Below, piece after piece: positions 29,053 through 43,602 of a DNA stretch of 64,000 nt. Position 1 is the first letter of the stretch. Each line of letters starts with the position of its first letter. The translations under genes and the position numbers were made by a program. The DNA is from Prochilodus magdalenae (taxonomy: Eukaryota; Chordata; Actinopteri; Characiformes; Prochilodontidae). The DNA lies in NCBI GenBank assembly GCA_024036415.1, contig JAMWET010001330.1, positions 199,501-263,500 of the forward strand, written 5' to 3'. A model generated the notes under the pieces. The model worked only from the letters and a program-made list of their open reading frames with translations, was not told where the DNA came from and searched no databases.

Positions 29053-29379
29053 GTCTCTCTCTCTCTCTCTCTCTCAAAATCACGATGCTTTCTGGATCTG
29101 GGATGCCTGAGGGACGGAGCACAGACAGGACCTGTCACCATGACAACGGCCTCTGTGAGCTGCCTGACACCTAGACTCTATTGGCTGAGGGGTGTGGGAG
29201 GTGGGGGCTGAGGGGTGTGGGAGGTGGGGGGACAGAGAGAAAGAGAGAGATAGAAAGAGAGGAAGTGAGACAGACCGAGAGAGATAGAGGGGGAGAGAGA
29301 CATAGAGAAGAGGAGGCAGACGACCCTGTTTGTCCTCTAGGGACTCTGCAGCCTGCTGCTCTTCACATGCAGAATTAGC

Positions 29380-29461
<82 letters not shown>

Positions 29462-32400
29462 ACTGAACAAGAGAGCACTAAAGAGAGAGACAGAGAGAGA
29501 AAGAGGCTAAGGCAGCCTGGGTGTGCCGTGGTTTGCGGGACACACATTCAGGACGTCCCCTGGGTCATAGTGTTCCTCTGTTCAGGATCAGCATCATGTC
29601 CAGAGATGTCTCAGAGAGGCACAAATTCTGACACCAATGGGCAATTTTCAGTGTCATTGCAGCGTATTAGGATATTGTCCATGAAGCTCAATATAATTCT
29701 ACACTATACTGTTTGTAACTAAGCAGTAACTGAACCGTAGTTATAGTGCTGTGCTTGTTGCAGACTCTTTCCTAGTTTACTAGTGTAGAACGTCCGCCTA
29801 ACTGCAGAATTTACCGTGAACTGTTGCAGTGCTCATTTAGATGTAGTTTGAAGTGCCACATCAATCCAGTAGAATTTGTGGGCAAAGAATATTCAGCACC
29901 AATGGAAATGTCAAGAGAGATGACCAGACCTTGGAGATACATAAATGGAGATATTACAGTTGATAATGCAGTTGAATGCAAGTAAATTAAATGGCATCTT
30001 TGACAGAGTTCAGTATAATATCAATGTCGCCTGTGGTCATATGATCATGCTCAATATTTTTAGACAACTAGAACTAGACAAACTAGATATTGTGCATATG
30101 TGTATAGACAGTTATCCTGAAGCTGATATTGTAGCTGCCCCTTCTGTCAGCCTGCAGGATCTTACTTTTCTGATTGACTTCATTTTCTTTCTTCTGCTCC
30201 TGCTCATGTTCTCCCTAACAGATGATGCAGATTGTTCTAAACCATCTATCATTTGACAGTGCCGGAGGTGATTGATGTGGACACGTGTTTTAAAAAAACG
30301 AAATATGGCGGACCAGAAGCAGTGGTCAAATAACACTGTCACTTTAACACAGTATTGATATAGGTAAAGGGTGTACCGATACCTATGACCATGAAGCAAT
30401 TTCTGATGCACACATGGGCTGGCGCGTGCATTCACTGCAGTAGACAGAATTGTAACAACATGTTGATTTAGTCTATAGCTAGCATAGCAGCCCGCTTGCC
30501 GGGTTAGTGTCCTCACTAGCTGTACCTGCAGTGCACCTCCTTCAGTTAACTGTATCGCTCCACAGTAGGGTCTAGCAGGCTGTTGCTGCAACTAAACCAG
30601 ATGAACGGTGAAAGTTGCTGCTACTAACATGACGATATTTACTAAACTCTGGCCAGAAATAAGTAAAGGGTTGTACCCGTGAAACTGGACCCCATGTAAA
30701 TTTAGGGTTTAATATGAAGAGGGCGTAGCGAGGCCAACTTCCAAACTTGACCGAACCCTCTGTCTCAGGTATGAATACATTCTAAACACTGTGGTGGATG
30801 AGAAAGAGATAAAGGATGGTAGGAGGAAGCAGACAAATCAGCAGATAAGCAAGATAATCAGGTCTAAAAGGTTGGGGCCAAGAGTCCGAACAGTTCTCTT
30901 CTTAAGTTAAGGTGGATAGATCTCAGCTGTTTATGAAATCACTGAAGCGTGATTCTGTTCTGCTCTCACAGAGACGGAGGTGGAGAGGCTTGCTGTCCTG
31001 TGCTGGGCCAGGAGGTTGAGGGGGTGGGGTGTTGAGATATTTCTGTCAGTCCATGTTTACTTATTGATGGAGATGCTAGCATGGGTTAGCGTGACATGCG
31101 CACTGCAGCTAGGACAAAACCCCTCACTGGCTCATTATTTTCCCTCTCTGCACTGCTATTGTGATTTGGACCTAGAAGGGGTCACCATAGTCTGAGTTAT
31201 TGTTCTGTAAGGGTGGACTTCAAAAAACGAGAGATCGGACCATTCCGCTGTGATAACATCACTGCATTTTTCACATTTATGGGGAAGTTACAGCTCCCCA
31301 TAGTGGGAAACCAACACGGGTTGGGCTCATGTTGTTCATGAGACAGCAGGCAAACTGACCGCTGAGTGGTCTGAGTGCTGGTGACCACAGCTGGTTAAGG
31401 GTTGGGTGACTCAGTTTCAGTGGTTTCACTCATGATCTACACGGAGGGATTGTGGCTTTGGATCTACACGTCAGTTTACCCGTGCTGAAACGCTGTGGGA
31501 TCTGAGCCAGTGTTTGCACAGAAAGTTGAGCATCTCGTTCAGAGCTGGGTGATTTTTCTCCTAAAACATTTTGAAATACTTTTGCTTCTTGGCTAATAGG
31601 GCTGATGGTCTAAGAGTGCTGGCAGGGTTTTTGTAGCAGGTGCTCTGGTCGGCCCTAACCATGCTTTTCTTTTAACTTCTTTCTTTTACCTTCCTTTGTT
31701 CTGTTTGGCTCTTTCCTGTTTCTTCCCATCTGTCTTTACACTGCAGACTCTCTTAAGAACTGTTTTTAGGTTTTCTTTTCAAAACTTCCCATCCTTTCTG
31801 CCTTTGTGTGCTCTAGACCTCCAGATTTTCCTTGGTTGGTCAGCATCTGCTAAAATTGATCCACAAGTACAAACAGCAATAGTTTGTTACGAAATCAAGG
31901 TTACCCAATTTTTTTTTTTTTACCCATTTGTGTTTGCTCAGGCCAGGTTGATTTCTGAAGTTTGCTTCTTTGTTTAGTGCAGTTATGAATCTAGTGTAGT
32001 AAACATGTGATGGATCTTATATCCCATCAATTTGCTGTTTGCAAAACCTAAAATCTCGCTTCCCTCGTTTTTTGTCATTCCACATAGTCGAATCCAAAAA
32101 CATCTCAGCTTTGCCAGTCAAATGAAACAGTAGGTTCTTGCTGCAGGTTTGTTGTGCTGTGAGGAGACTGTTAATCTTTTCCCCTTGCTTGATGGAGAAA
32201 GTAGCGATTCTGAATGACTAAGGAATGCTTTAGTCATTATTTTGCAAATGGTTGATTAGCATTCTGCCGCATTGATCTCATGTATTTAGGCCTGGGTTAC
32301 AAAACTGTCATAAAACAACCCTGTCTAATGGGTAAAAACAGTAGTAGCAGACATCCTAAAGCATTTAATCCTTTTGTGTTCACTGCTAGCTAACCAGGTA

Positions 32401-35400
32401 TCTTATGGGGACAGAAACTTTGCATACCAGAAATGGCCTGTCCACAGTTGGAGTATACATTTGAGCTTGGGTCGCAATAATACGCTATAAAGCACATGTG
32501 GCAGAGTGGGCCTCAGATTGCTTGAAGGGAAACTCCCCTTTCAGTGCAGACCTCCAGCTCCAAATGACTCCTTTGGGACTGCCCTTCCTGCCAACCATTC
32601 TTACAGCAGACAGAGTGTAATGTGACCACCTTACCATGCACCAGATCAAAAATAGAATGGCCAGACTGGCCTCAAGACTACTTGGGGCTCAGCTTCCCGG
32701 CTTATTCCATACTTAGTGCCTCTCCACACTTCAGATCTTTCTAAACATGTCAACAAGGTGCTTTCTCATTGGCCTCATCTACTCTTGAATGGAACTTTAC
32801 ACAGGCCTCAGTTGTTGGAACACATAAGCCCCAAAAATAAACTCACCCCAAGTTCCAAAAATAACCGCTACATGCAAAGCGATACACCTGCCTCCTCACC
32901 AGTAAACTCTCAGAAACCACAGATTCGGGCTGAAGCCGAGGCTCGGTTCGGTTACTCTCAGCTTGTGTAAAGTTAGGTTTGTTTGCACTACGCACACATT
33001 AGACAAAGCAGTCTGCGTTCATTTCCCCATTGTTTGAAGGGGCAGGCATCACTTTTAAACATTGTAAAAGCTTGTCGTGTTGCCTGCAGCATTTTTGCTA
33101 ATATATTCCCTCCTCCTCTTGTCCTCTTCCTCACTCCTCTATATCTTGGTTCCAAAACTTCTTTAGTTTGCCTCTCTCCCTTTACTAAACCTCTCCTTTT
33201 TTTCCCCCTCTGGCTTTCCATGCTCACAAATAAAACCCAGTTGTGTGAAATGGAGAAAGAAGGGAGGGTGATATTGGGACTGCCCAAACCTCTCTTCATT
33301 TTTAATAAGTGGTGTAGGAGGCCCTGCCCATAAACTGTGCACTGATATATAACTCGCCTTAGCAAAGTTGAAGTATTGGCCCAACTTTTGTTGTTGGTTC
33401 TCTATGTCTGTTGAAGTTGAAGTTGCCCAGAAGTGCTGAGCTTAAGGTGGACATAACCCCAGAAATGTGGCTACAGGCCGTTAGTGCCTGCATTGGGTTT
33501 ACAGTTTACAAGAACTGCCTTTCTCCAGTTAGATCTGCACTACCGTGTTTGCAGCGTAGTAGGATGGTGTGTTTATTGGGGGTTGAGGTGTTTATTGGAT
33601 GTTTTTGCATGTAGCCTTGTTAACGCCAGACTTACTTTGAAGGTGCAACATGTTTGTTTAATGATGGGGTTTAACCTCCGAACATAGGCTACGTAACATA
33701 GTTGGAGGGGCACAAATCTGATCTTTCGTTTTTCCCCTTTTGTTTTTAAGCTGCTTTCATATGCGGTGTGCATTTCTGTGCATCACTAGCATTTAACCAG
33801 TTACAGATTTTTGCTACCATGGAAGGACACTTGTTTTGACCTCTGTGTGTAAGTGTGACCGATATGGACTTGTTAAAATGGACATTTATTTGTTCCATCA
33901 AATGAACATGATTTTGAGAATGATGTATTCAGTATGAAGTATTTGAAGCTTATAAAAAGAAGTTTGCACACAATAAAATTTGTACATTTGGGACAGAAGT
34001 GTGTTCAGGCTAATGATGTGAGTCTCTTAATACTGAAGTTTTTTAAAAATACCCATTGAGCAATGAAGTAAGTAAGTGATTGTAATCATTCAGTAAAGTA
34101 CCGGTGATATTCTGTCAAAGTTCTCAGACCTCTTAGGCTCTGTAAATTGTCTGGGCATGTGTGTACATGTGTGAACAACCCCCTACCTGCAGTTATCCAT
34201 GTGTAATCAGAACGAGTATGTCACTGTACATGAATTTGTGTCTGCTTCTGTGTGTGAATGTGAGAAGGGTCATCGAGAACAAAGTGAGCCACCCGAGGTA
34301 ACAGGCCACTCAAGCCGACAGCTATTAACATCTGACACAGTCAATAAGGGCAGTGAGTGAGCGCAGTCGGGGCCAAGGCTGCCTCCAGCTCACAGTACGC
34401 GACTTCTAGGCCTTGCTCTGGCCTCGCAGTGTCACTCCCATTTACAGTGAAGTTAAGGGTACCTGGACTGAGTTCAGGCTGGAGGAGCTTCTCTATCATT
34501 TGGTTGTTCTTTGTGCTTGAGCTGGCTAATCCCTGAATGCCTTTTTGCACCAGGCACTTCAGCATCATTCAGTTTAGCATCATTCCAAAATCTTCACAGC
34601 CAGGTCTCAAATAGTGAAGTAATCTCACTGGTGGTTGTCAGCTTCCATTATATGTTAGCTACATCAGCCTCACAGATCCAGTTAAAAACTAAAGAAGCAA
34701 ACTTCGGACGTATAGCACATAAACTGTGCTTTCATCTTTGAGAGAGGAGAAAATCAAGCTCTATTTCAGCTTCACATCTTGAAAATTCCACAGGTGTTTC
34801 TGTCCATTCCACCACTGTAAGAGGACTTTTCAACTCTTTAGTCTTAGCTTCGGCAGACCAGATGTCCCTGTGGTTGTTTTCTGAGGACAGTCCCTGTGAA
34901 TGTGTAACTGTGAATTACAAACACAGTCTTAAGAAAGACCTGGCAGCAAAGCAGACAGTCAGACGGTTAGTATTGTACTAGTTTCAGCCTACTTCACCCA
35001 CTAATCACTTCTAACACTTGCTTGCCTGGTTCTAGAGAATACTGGTGTGTAAAACAAAAAAACAGGTGTCATGTAAGACCACAAGATCGCCACACACGTC
35101 TTTCAAGACATGAGGTAACCCAGGGATTTAAAAGCAGTCTGTGTCACATGTTCAGTCATCCATATTAGGCATATGGCGTATGTTGATTATAGCCATCTCT
35201 GTCTCTCCAGAACTGGAGCTAGTTCTGGGATGTTTAGGGTCTGGCTATTGGACTTTAGCCACAGGTCTTTCTTCTGTAACCATGGCCCTCTTTTTGTTGG
35301 CAGGATATTTAATATGATTATAAATTAGGGGCTCATACAACCACTCCATCTTTAATGGTAAAGTATCACTGCCTCGCCCCTTTGTTTTCATCAGTTGGCC

Positions 35401-38089
35401 TTTACCAAATTAAATGGCAGTACAACAGTTACCACGGTTAAAACATAAGAAACTAAAACTGAACCCCCCAACCCCACACTTTTCAATTCCTAGATAAAAA
35501 TATTAGACTTGGTATTGACCACCAGGCGGATATGTCCCCTATTTTCATTTCAGCAATACGGCCCCTTTAGTGTAGCTGTCATGAAGCACTTACTGAGAAA
35601 AGGAATGGACAAGTAATGGACATTCTGAACAGGACCTCTAAAATATAAGGAGGGTTTCGTGGGCTGATGAGTCTGAATTTTAAATTGGGAAGAAATTAGG
35701 AGCAGATAATGGACAGAGCAGAAGAAGAGTCTAGACCTTTACAGGACCTCTGGATGTTTTTGGGATTACTTGAATTGTGAGAAGCGAGAAATGCAACCTG
35801 TAAGACTGAACCTTGGAGGTGTGGAAAATATTGCTGGAGATTTCCTTGGAAATCGGAAAGTAAACTTCCTGAAAAAATGGAAAAAAAGTAAAAAGGGGGC
35901 ACACTAAAAACTGAAAGAGTGCAATTTCATTTAGTTGTTGAGGCCTCTGTCTGATACTATTAAATATTAATATCTGATACTATAATAATATCTGATACTA
36001 TATTAATATCTGATACTATAATAATATCTGATACTATAATAATATCTGATACTATAATAATATCTGATACTTCTTATTTATCACGCTGAGATATGAAGAC
36101 TGTACTGGTTGTCTCTTACGTTTCCACAGTACTCTGTATTTGTTGTATTTGACACCCCTCACCCCTCACCCCTCACCCAGTCATGGCTACACTGCCTACT
36201 TTTATTTTTGCCAAATCATGCCTGTAAACCCTGATCGGTTGTGTCTTGCCATTGGTATAGTATACTAACTGCTGTGCATGTTGACGTACTAGTGGTGGAG
36301 CTAATTTATCAGAATGCTGTTGTATTTTAAAGCTAATGACCGGCTGGGGGGATCTGCGTTCCCAGTAGTTTTATAGTACAGCAGGTTGATAGCCATGTTT
36401 TACGTTCCAAAGAGGTTATTATTTTGGTGGTGAAGGTTTTCATTATCTCAGCCTTTAAGACTCTAATTTTGTTCTCTGCCACCGCATTCTTACGCTGCTA
36501 CCTGCCCAATCAAGTTTCACCTGCGTGTTCGCATTATTAGCCTACATGCAGCTTGTAGTTGTACTGATAGCAGCCCTCGGTAGACGAGGAACCTCGGGAC
36601 TCTGCGAAGGGCACGTGTCTCCGAGGTTACAGTCAGACTACTGTGTTGACATTTCAGAAGGTGTATTGGGAAGACGATGCCTGCCCAGTATCTGTGCATG
36701 TACACACGCATATGCTCTGTAACTCTGTAGGCTTGGGCGGGGGAGCACTCCCCGTAGGCTTTCATGTAGGCTGCTGAGATTGAGCAAGGTTTGGGAATTT
36801 GTGTGTGTGGGGGGGACAGTTTACATGGGGGCTTTCCCCAGCAGATTTGTTTGCTGGTAATTAATTCACCTGATTGACACAACAGCTGTAGGAGCCATGG
36901 GAGGGAGTGCAGGAGAGAGAGAGGAAGAGAGAGAGGTATCATGTATTGGTGGAGGGTTTCCCCATGTCGCAGTGCGTATAGAGTAGCACCAGCCCACCAC
37001 TGATTAAAAGCCACATCTGTCAGGCAGCAGTGCTGATTATGGCCCAGGCTCCACACAGCCTAATCTTTATGGAGTCAGCAGCACTGAGAGACAGAGAGAG
37101 AGAGACAGAGAGAGTGGCTGAGGAAGGCAGGAGGGATGGAGGGAGTTGATGGAGCTTATAGAACAGATGAGTGGAAGCTGACAGAGACGTGGACCTGAAT
37201 TGTGAGAGGCAGAAGGTATAACTTCTAAGACCAAACTTTGTTGTGGCCCGTGCAGTATGATAAACTCAACAAATAAGTATCTGCTAAACTTTGTATACAA
37301 CTGTATGTATCCATCCATTCATCCCTCCGACCTCCTATGTAGATATAGATGGTGAATATGGTGTATTATTATTGTCAGCAGTTCGGTACAGTGAGCTCAT
37401 GTAGTACTCATTCATGTTAGATATAGGTACATATAATCAACATTATCAATACGTATGTACTTAGGTATAGGTGTGTGTGTGAGTGTATGTGTCTCAGTGA
37501 ACATGTCTTTCAGTACCTCCCGCGTTTTTGAGCTCATCATCAGCGGGTTTGTTAGTGAGTGTAAGTGAGTAACTCCACGTAGTGTGTGTGAGTGTGTGTG
37601 TGCATGCATGTGTGTGTGCGTGTAGTGAGACAAACGTGTGTGTGTGTGTGTGTGTGTTACCTAGCAGGTGATCAGTGTTCCGCTGCTTGTCTGGGGGTAG
37701 ATAAGACGGGATCCATTCCTCGCCTGGATCTAGGGTCTAGATCGATGCTCAGATTGAGCTGTTCTCTCCCTGTCTCCTGCCCAGCTGAGTTTCACGATTG
37801 ATACTGATAATTAAAACAGCAGTAGCTAATTACTTCAGAGGGTTCAGTTGTCGTGTGTGTGTGTGTGTGTGTGTAGACGTGGAATGTGTAAAGGGTAAAA
37901 CCTTTGGAAAGATCTGCTCATGTATTATTGATGGCCATGCTTTAAAGGAGGAGACTGCAATAAGTGTGCTGGCTTAAGAAGGGTTAAATGGAGCTGGGAT
38001 ATTGTGTGTCTGTTTATGTGTTTGCACACCAGAGAGGGATAGCGAGAGAGAGGGACAGGGAGAGAGAGAGACAGAGAGAGAGAGAGCAA

Positions 38090-38148
<59 letters not shown>

Positions 38149-38153
38149 AGGGA

Positions 38154-38218
<65 letters not shown>

Positions 38219-38329
38219 CAGTAGCAAACAGACAGGGCTATCAAAAGCCACAGGCTCCTTTAAGCTCCATCTTTATTCCTCTTTTTCTCTCTCGCTTTCT
38301 CTCTCTTTCTGTTTTCTTTTTTACCTCCT

Positions 38330-38369
<40 letters not shown>

Positions 38370-38458
38370 CTCTCTCGCTCTCTCTCGCTCTCTCTCTCTT
38401 TCCTGCCTCTTTTCCATCCCTCTTCTCTCTCTCTCTCTTTTCTCTGTCTTCCTTTTTT

Positions 38459-38523
<65 letters not shown>

Positions 38524-40348
38524 TTCTTTCTCCGGGCAGGCGGGTGATTGACGGCCTGAGGGTTTTAATGGGCACTGGAGAGCGGGAGAGCCGAGGTCTG
38601 GGTTGTCATGGCAACAAGGCGAGCGGACTTTTTGCTGCTCTACCTGAGAGCAGTGGAGTCGCGCTGGCTGTGTGTGCGCTCGCGTGTGTGTGTGCGCATA
38701 TATGTGTGTGCGTGTGTGTTCACAACAACTGCTGTTCCCATCATTCTTTGCTGCCTACTGCCACCGGTCATTCCTGCCTCGCTTCTTGTGCGGCATTTGG
38801 TGCTTTATGATCGACCATCTCCACGGCTCTCGTTTATAAGCGTGAATCTCTTGAGCCAGCCTCTTTCTCTTTTCTTCCTTTCCCGCTGTTTTTCTGTCTT
38901 TTACATGATGTCTTATATCCAACAGTGCAAAGCGAAAATGAACTGTATAAGTATATGAGACTGTAGCCTATAGTAGACAAGCACCCCTCCTCCAGCACCC
39001 TCACCCCCCACCCCCAACACGCACAAACTCACACTTATACCACAGTTCCCTTTACCAGACACACTCCACACTGGCTCCAAGCCAACCGAGGAACCCACTA
39101 CTTTGCTTCTGTATTGTAGAGTGCTATATCTGATCGTATAGAGCAGCTACAATATGTCACTCAGTAAAGGATGTGACAGTGAATCTTGGGCTAAAATGTC
39201 ATGATAGTAGCTTCTGATACCTGTTAATTTAAAGAGGTCCACAGTTAATATTTGGATTTATTGGCGGTGTATGAAATGCTGTTTGTTAGTGATTGTAATT
39301 ATTTTAAATGTGGCACTACTGTACTAACTAACTTTCTGTTACTGCTGAAATGTTATTACATGTTTAATTATACAGTTAATTACAGAGTTTATTATATTTG
39401 CATTTGATTGACATTATGTATCCACAGCTTCAAACCTTCAGATTTTTTTAAAATTTGAATAATAGCAGAAGAATTGACAAAAATGCTGAAAAATAATGTT
39501 TTTCCACCAAGCAAAACCGCACGTCATCATTATAAACATCTATCCTTGTACATATACGAATATGATACTGATTCCAGAGTTAGAATTTGCTCTTTCTTAA
39601 GTTCACTGTTTCTTCTGTAGTTCACACATAAAGCTTATTTTGGCACCCTAACTTTTTACTAACCTTTACTGACACACAAGGGTGCACAGATACGGGAATT
39701 ATGGGCTGATGCTGATATACTTATTTCATGTACAGATTGACTTTTAAAAAAATATAGAAATTGGGTTTGCTTGCTCACAGAGAAATACAGTTATGTATTT
39801 ATGTGACTCACTCAAATTTCTAAGTGGTATGTGTGAATACAACCTCTACGGATAGCACACTATCTCACATATTAATGTTCTACATTAAATGTGATAAAAT
39901 TTGTTTCACACCGTATGTCCAGGGATGTTTTGTCGGAAAATGAAATGCAGATATTTTTGCCACTGATGTTCTGCACTTCTGCACTAGCCAGCTCTAAATA
40001 TTGATCTGATGCTGATCGTGTTAGTAAGTACCATTTAATAGGTAATTGGTAAGTATCTGCTGATTCAGGTGTGATTATGAAATGATCACGCATCTCTAAG
40101 AGTTACTTAGTCATGAGAGTGAGGACTGAAAATAGAGTTTTGGGGCTTAAGCCCTTTTTGTGGGACTTTTGTGAATGGTAGAATGAAAGAGAGAGAGAGA
40201 GAGTGTGTGTGTGTGTGTGTGTCGTGGATGCTCCCTGAGGGTCTTGCAGTCTCCTCTCCTTGCACCTGCAGGCCTCATCTTTTCACACCCTCTCAGCAGC
40301 AGCAGTTCGGGTGGCAGGAGTCTGTTCGAGGCGCTCGACGGAGGGCTC

Positions 40349-40379
<31 letters not shown>

Positions 40380-43300
40380 AACCCTGACCCGTTGCCTCTT
40401 GGGGTCAGCAGTGTGTGTCTGGGTGTGAGGGTTAGCCATGCTGGGACTGTTTGCTCACCCTGCACCCAGGCAAGAGAGAGAGAGGAAGAGAGGGATCTGA
40501 TTACTGAGGGGAGGAGAGGGCCCGGGGCCTGGGCTAATCGGTCCTGCTTTTGCCCATCCTGGGAAACACACAGACTGGGTGTGGGGGAGGGGATAGTGGC
40601 TTTAGACCCATCCATGTACCCTCTGTGTTTCAGGAATGACTTCTGCCAAAGTGTGCACAGTGCTGAGTTTGAATAGCTTTATATAGGAGGTGAAGGGATC
40701 CAGTATACACTTTACACACCATGTTGCTTTAATGAGTCAAAAAATCAAAGCATGAATTGCTTAAAACTTAATGGTCATAGTCTAATAACACCTGTATGCA
40801 GCCCAGCCAGACCAGTATAACTGCACGTTCTCGCCTCAGAAAGTTGCTGTTCCGGGTCAAATAAACTAATGTGGTGTTTGATGCTGTGTTTGTCTCCTAG
40901 CTAAAAGCATTGGCTGCAGCCATCCCACAGTCTGAATTGTGTCTTTACTCTTGACCATATGTTTGAAAGATGAACGATACGGTGTCAAAATCCACATAAG
41001 TAAGTCTATTTCAGATTAAAGCAAAGTTTGAGGCTAGTGTGGTAGGACTTAGACATGCTGTGCACAGCAGTCGTTTGGTATTGCATAGCGGGTAATGTAA
41101 CTGCTCTCCGCATGACATTCCTTGGGCTACTCCTGCACTCACCTACCCCGTAACATGATACAGTTCAGATACAAGTCACTTTAGATAAGATCATCCTCCA
41201 AATGCTTAGCTGTGTATGTTTGCATGACGTAGACAGTGATCATCAGCTTCTGTTGCTTGTTAGCTACATTAACCAGCGAGCTCCTGTGCAGGACTAAAGA
41301 TGCCAATTTGGGCGTCCAACAGTTCTCCACTTCAGGCTATAAACCCTAAATACGCCTTTGCAATATTTGTTCCAAACAGTCTGTTTTTCTCTGGCCTTTG
41401 TGAGGTTAGAGTATGGTTTTGTTAATTAGTCCAGTTGATTGACCAGCGTGGTGGTGTTTGTTTCTGTCTTCCAGAGTGCAGCAGCAGCCCCGAGTCCTGT
41501 AATGGGCAATATGCCTCCTAATGATGGCATGCCAGGCGGGCCCATGCCTCCCGGCTTCTTTCAAGTAAGTGCAGCGTTCTTCCTCACTGTCTTAACCTGC
41601 TGTGTCCAGTCCTTTTTCTACCTTCTTTTTTATCCTCTACTCTCCCCCTTTTATCAGAGCCCCTTTGTTTCTTTCTTGGTCTTTTTCTGTCTACGTTCTG
41701 TGTCTGAATCAACCCTGACTGTCATGACAGTCTCCATTGCGTAAGAAAGCCCACTGGCTGGGTGCTGTGGCGGATTCCTTAAGCATTCACTGACGATGGC
41801 TGAGACTGAGCTGTAGCTTGACTGATGTTTTGGTATCCATAATCAGGCTGTAGTCAAGACCACCTTTGTTGTAGAAGGCAGGTCCCAGAGTCTAATGATT
41901 GCAATATAACATTATATAACAGTATATTTTTTAACTTTTTACTAATAATGTAATATCTACAGACTATAGGATGCATAACTTCATATTTATGTGATGAAAG
42001 TCTAGTAAGTTGACTAAGCGCTGATAATATCCTAAATGACTTTTCCTGAATGACGTTAACAGGAATTCTTAACAACAGGAATTCCAAAAGCTCTGGATCC
42101 CATTCTCTGTCTCTTGGTATACTTGGTATTCCCATTCTTCTAATGCAAGATATTAATATACCAAATCTCGCAAATTTGTATCCCGACTTAGGCGCATTCT
42201 AGGCAGCCTTGCCAAGACGATCACCCATGGTGGAGATCCAGAGAGACAGTGAATTTAGAGTTCCACAGCTCATCGAATATAATCATAACCCACTTCAAAC
42301 TCTACAGAACACCATAGTGCACTATGCTTCCTCTCCAACGGCACATGACCTTTTATTGCAGTCTTTGGGAAGTCAGAGAGGTTTAATATCTGGTCTTTGT
42401 AGCACTGTAGAAATGTTGGAAAGAAGCTCTGTAGGCATATGACATACGCTTTCCAGCTACCGCATCGCTACTCTCAGGAAACCGGAGACACAGACCTCGA
42501 AATCACAAGGTTTGGGGCGTCCATGTTGTTAGGGCATAAAGCATAAAGCGTCATCGTAGACTAAGCTCCTAGTCTGTGAACCCCCTACTACAGACTAATT
42601 TGAGATTTTGCACTAAGGCTATTCCTCATGTCTACGTTTAGTCAGATGTGGGGACACGTTTTTAGAAGATACTTGTGCCCTGCTGGGTTTCCTGGTGTTC
42701 ACCGATAGTCTGAATGCGCAGGCAAATACTATACATGTCCTTTTGTCAAACGGAGCCTGTTGCATGTATTGCAGCACTGATCTATAGAAATGCTCCATCC
42801 TTTAAATGTGTACCTTTAACTGACTCTCCAGTCAGTATTCTCCAGAGTCCGGGATAGTGCCCGTCAGTTAAACCAGTCCATAACTAGCATTTGGAAGAGC
42901 TCTGATTGAAGGGATGGATTTAGTGGCTTGGATATTTTCTCATTAGAAGCTCATGCCACTGTTGCATATCTTTCCACCTTCTGCTCTAAGCTACATGTGC
43001 AGCCTCGCTTGGGGGTTTCCCCTGCCTCTAACTCTTTGGACTAGAACAATGATGCAGTTTGTATGATTCAAACTTTGAGTTTGTGTGAGTTCTGCCTAAC
43101 TTGGATTGCTCCCTGGTGCCTCCAGTGGCTGGAGCTGGATTGAGCTAGATGATAACAAAGGAACCGTTTTTGCTTCCATAGTTATGATAATTCAGTCAGG
43201 TGAGCAGGCTGATCCTAGGTCACTCTGCTCTGCTTGATCGGATGCAAATCTGTGATATAATCAAGTTAACTTTCTGATTCATGATTTTTTTATTTTTCAT

Positions 43301-43541
43301 CATGAGCGTGGAGAAAGATGGCCTTCAGGGAAAGCCTCTGTCTGCCTGGTTATCTGTTGGCGGACTCAAAGTTAGTGTTCTGTAGGTGCAGTGTGCATGT
43401 GGAAAGATCAGATAGAGAGGCAGCATCTTCTGTGAGCCGAGGAGGAGAGCGTTAATGTTGCATGAGCCGTGATCAGAGGGGAGAGTATCTGCCTGTGTTG
43501 CGTGAGTGACATTGCTTTCCATAAATAGAGCCTGTGTGCAT

Positions 43542-43602
<61 letters not shown>

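Larger units (their letters stand above)
4656..41474 (+). other. ssbp4: very large ssbp4 intron (36,819 bp)
   Basis: It runs from donor GTGAGT at 4656 to acceptor CTTCCAG ending at 41474. I found no conserved ssbp exon inside and no second gene that could be supported on either strand. Contents are listed separately: Tc1-like remnants, SINEs, microsatellites, an 18-bp minisatellite and TAAT-rich candidate enhancers. Segments without their own entry (for example 4900-6200, 9700-11190, 16000-19190, 20000-24100, 29700-35500, 38600-39670) are AT-rich non-coding sequence in which I see nothing I can name. Short open frames there look random. Confidence 0.85.

Noticed and set aside
28727..29547. 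Several long frames on both strands
   Set aside because: All are translations of the CT and GA tracts.
37925..38575. Frames up to 181 codons on both strands
   Set aside because: Arg/Glu or Ser/Leu repeats from the GA and CT tracts.
41439..41744. 101-codon frame starting at 41439
   Set aside because: It contains the 41475-41564 exon in frame but runs through both splice sites.
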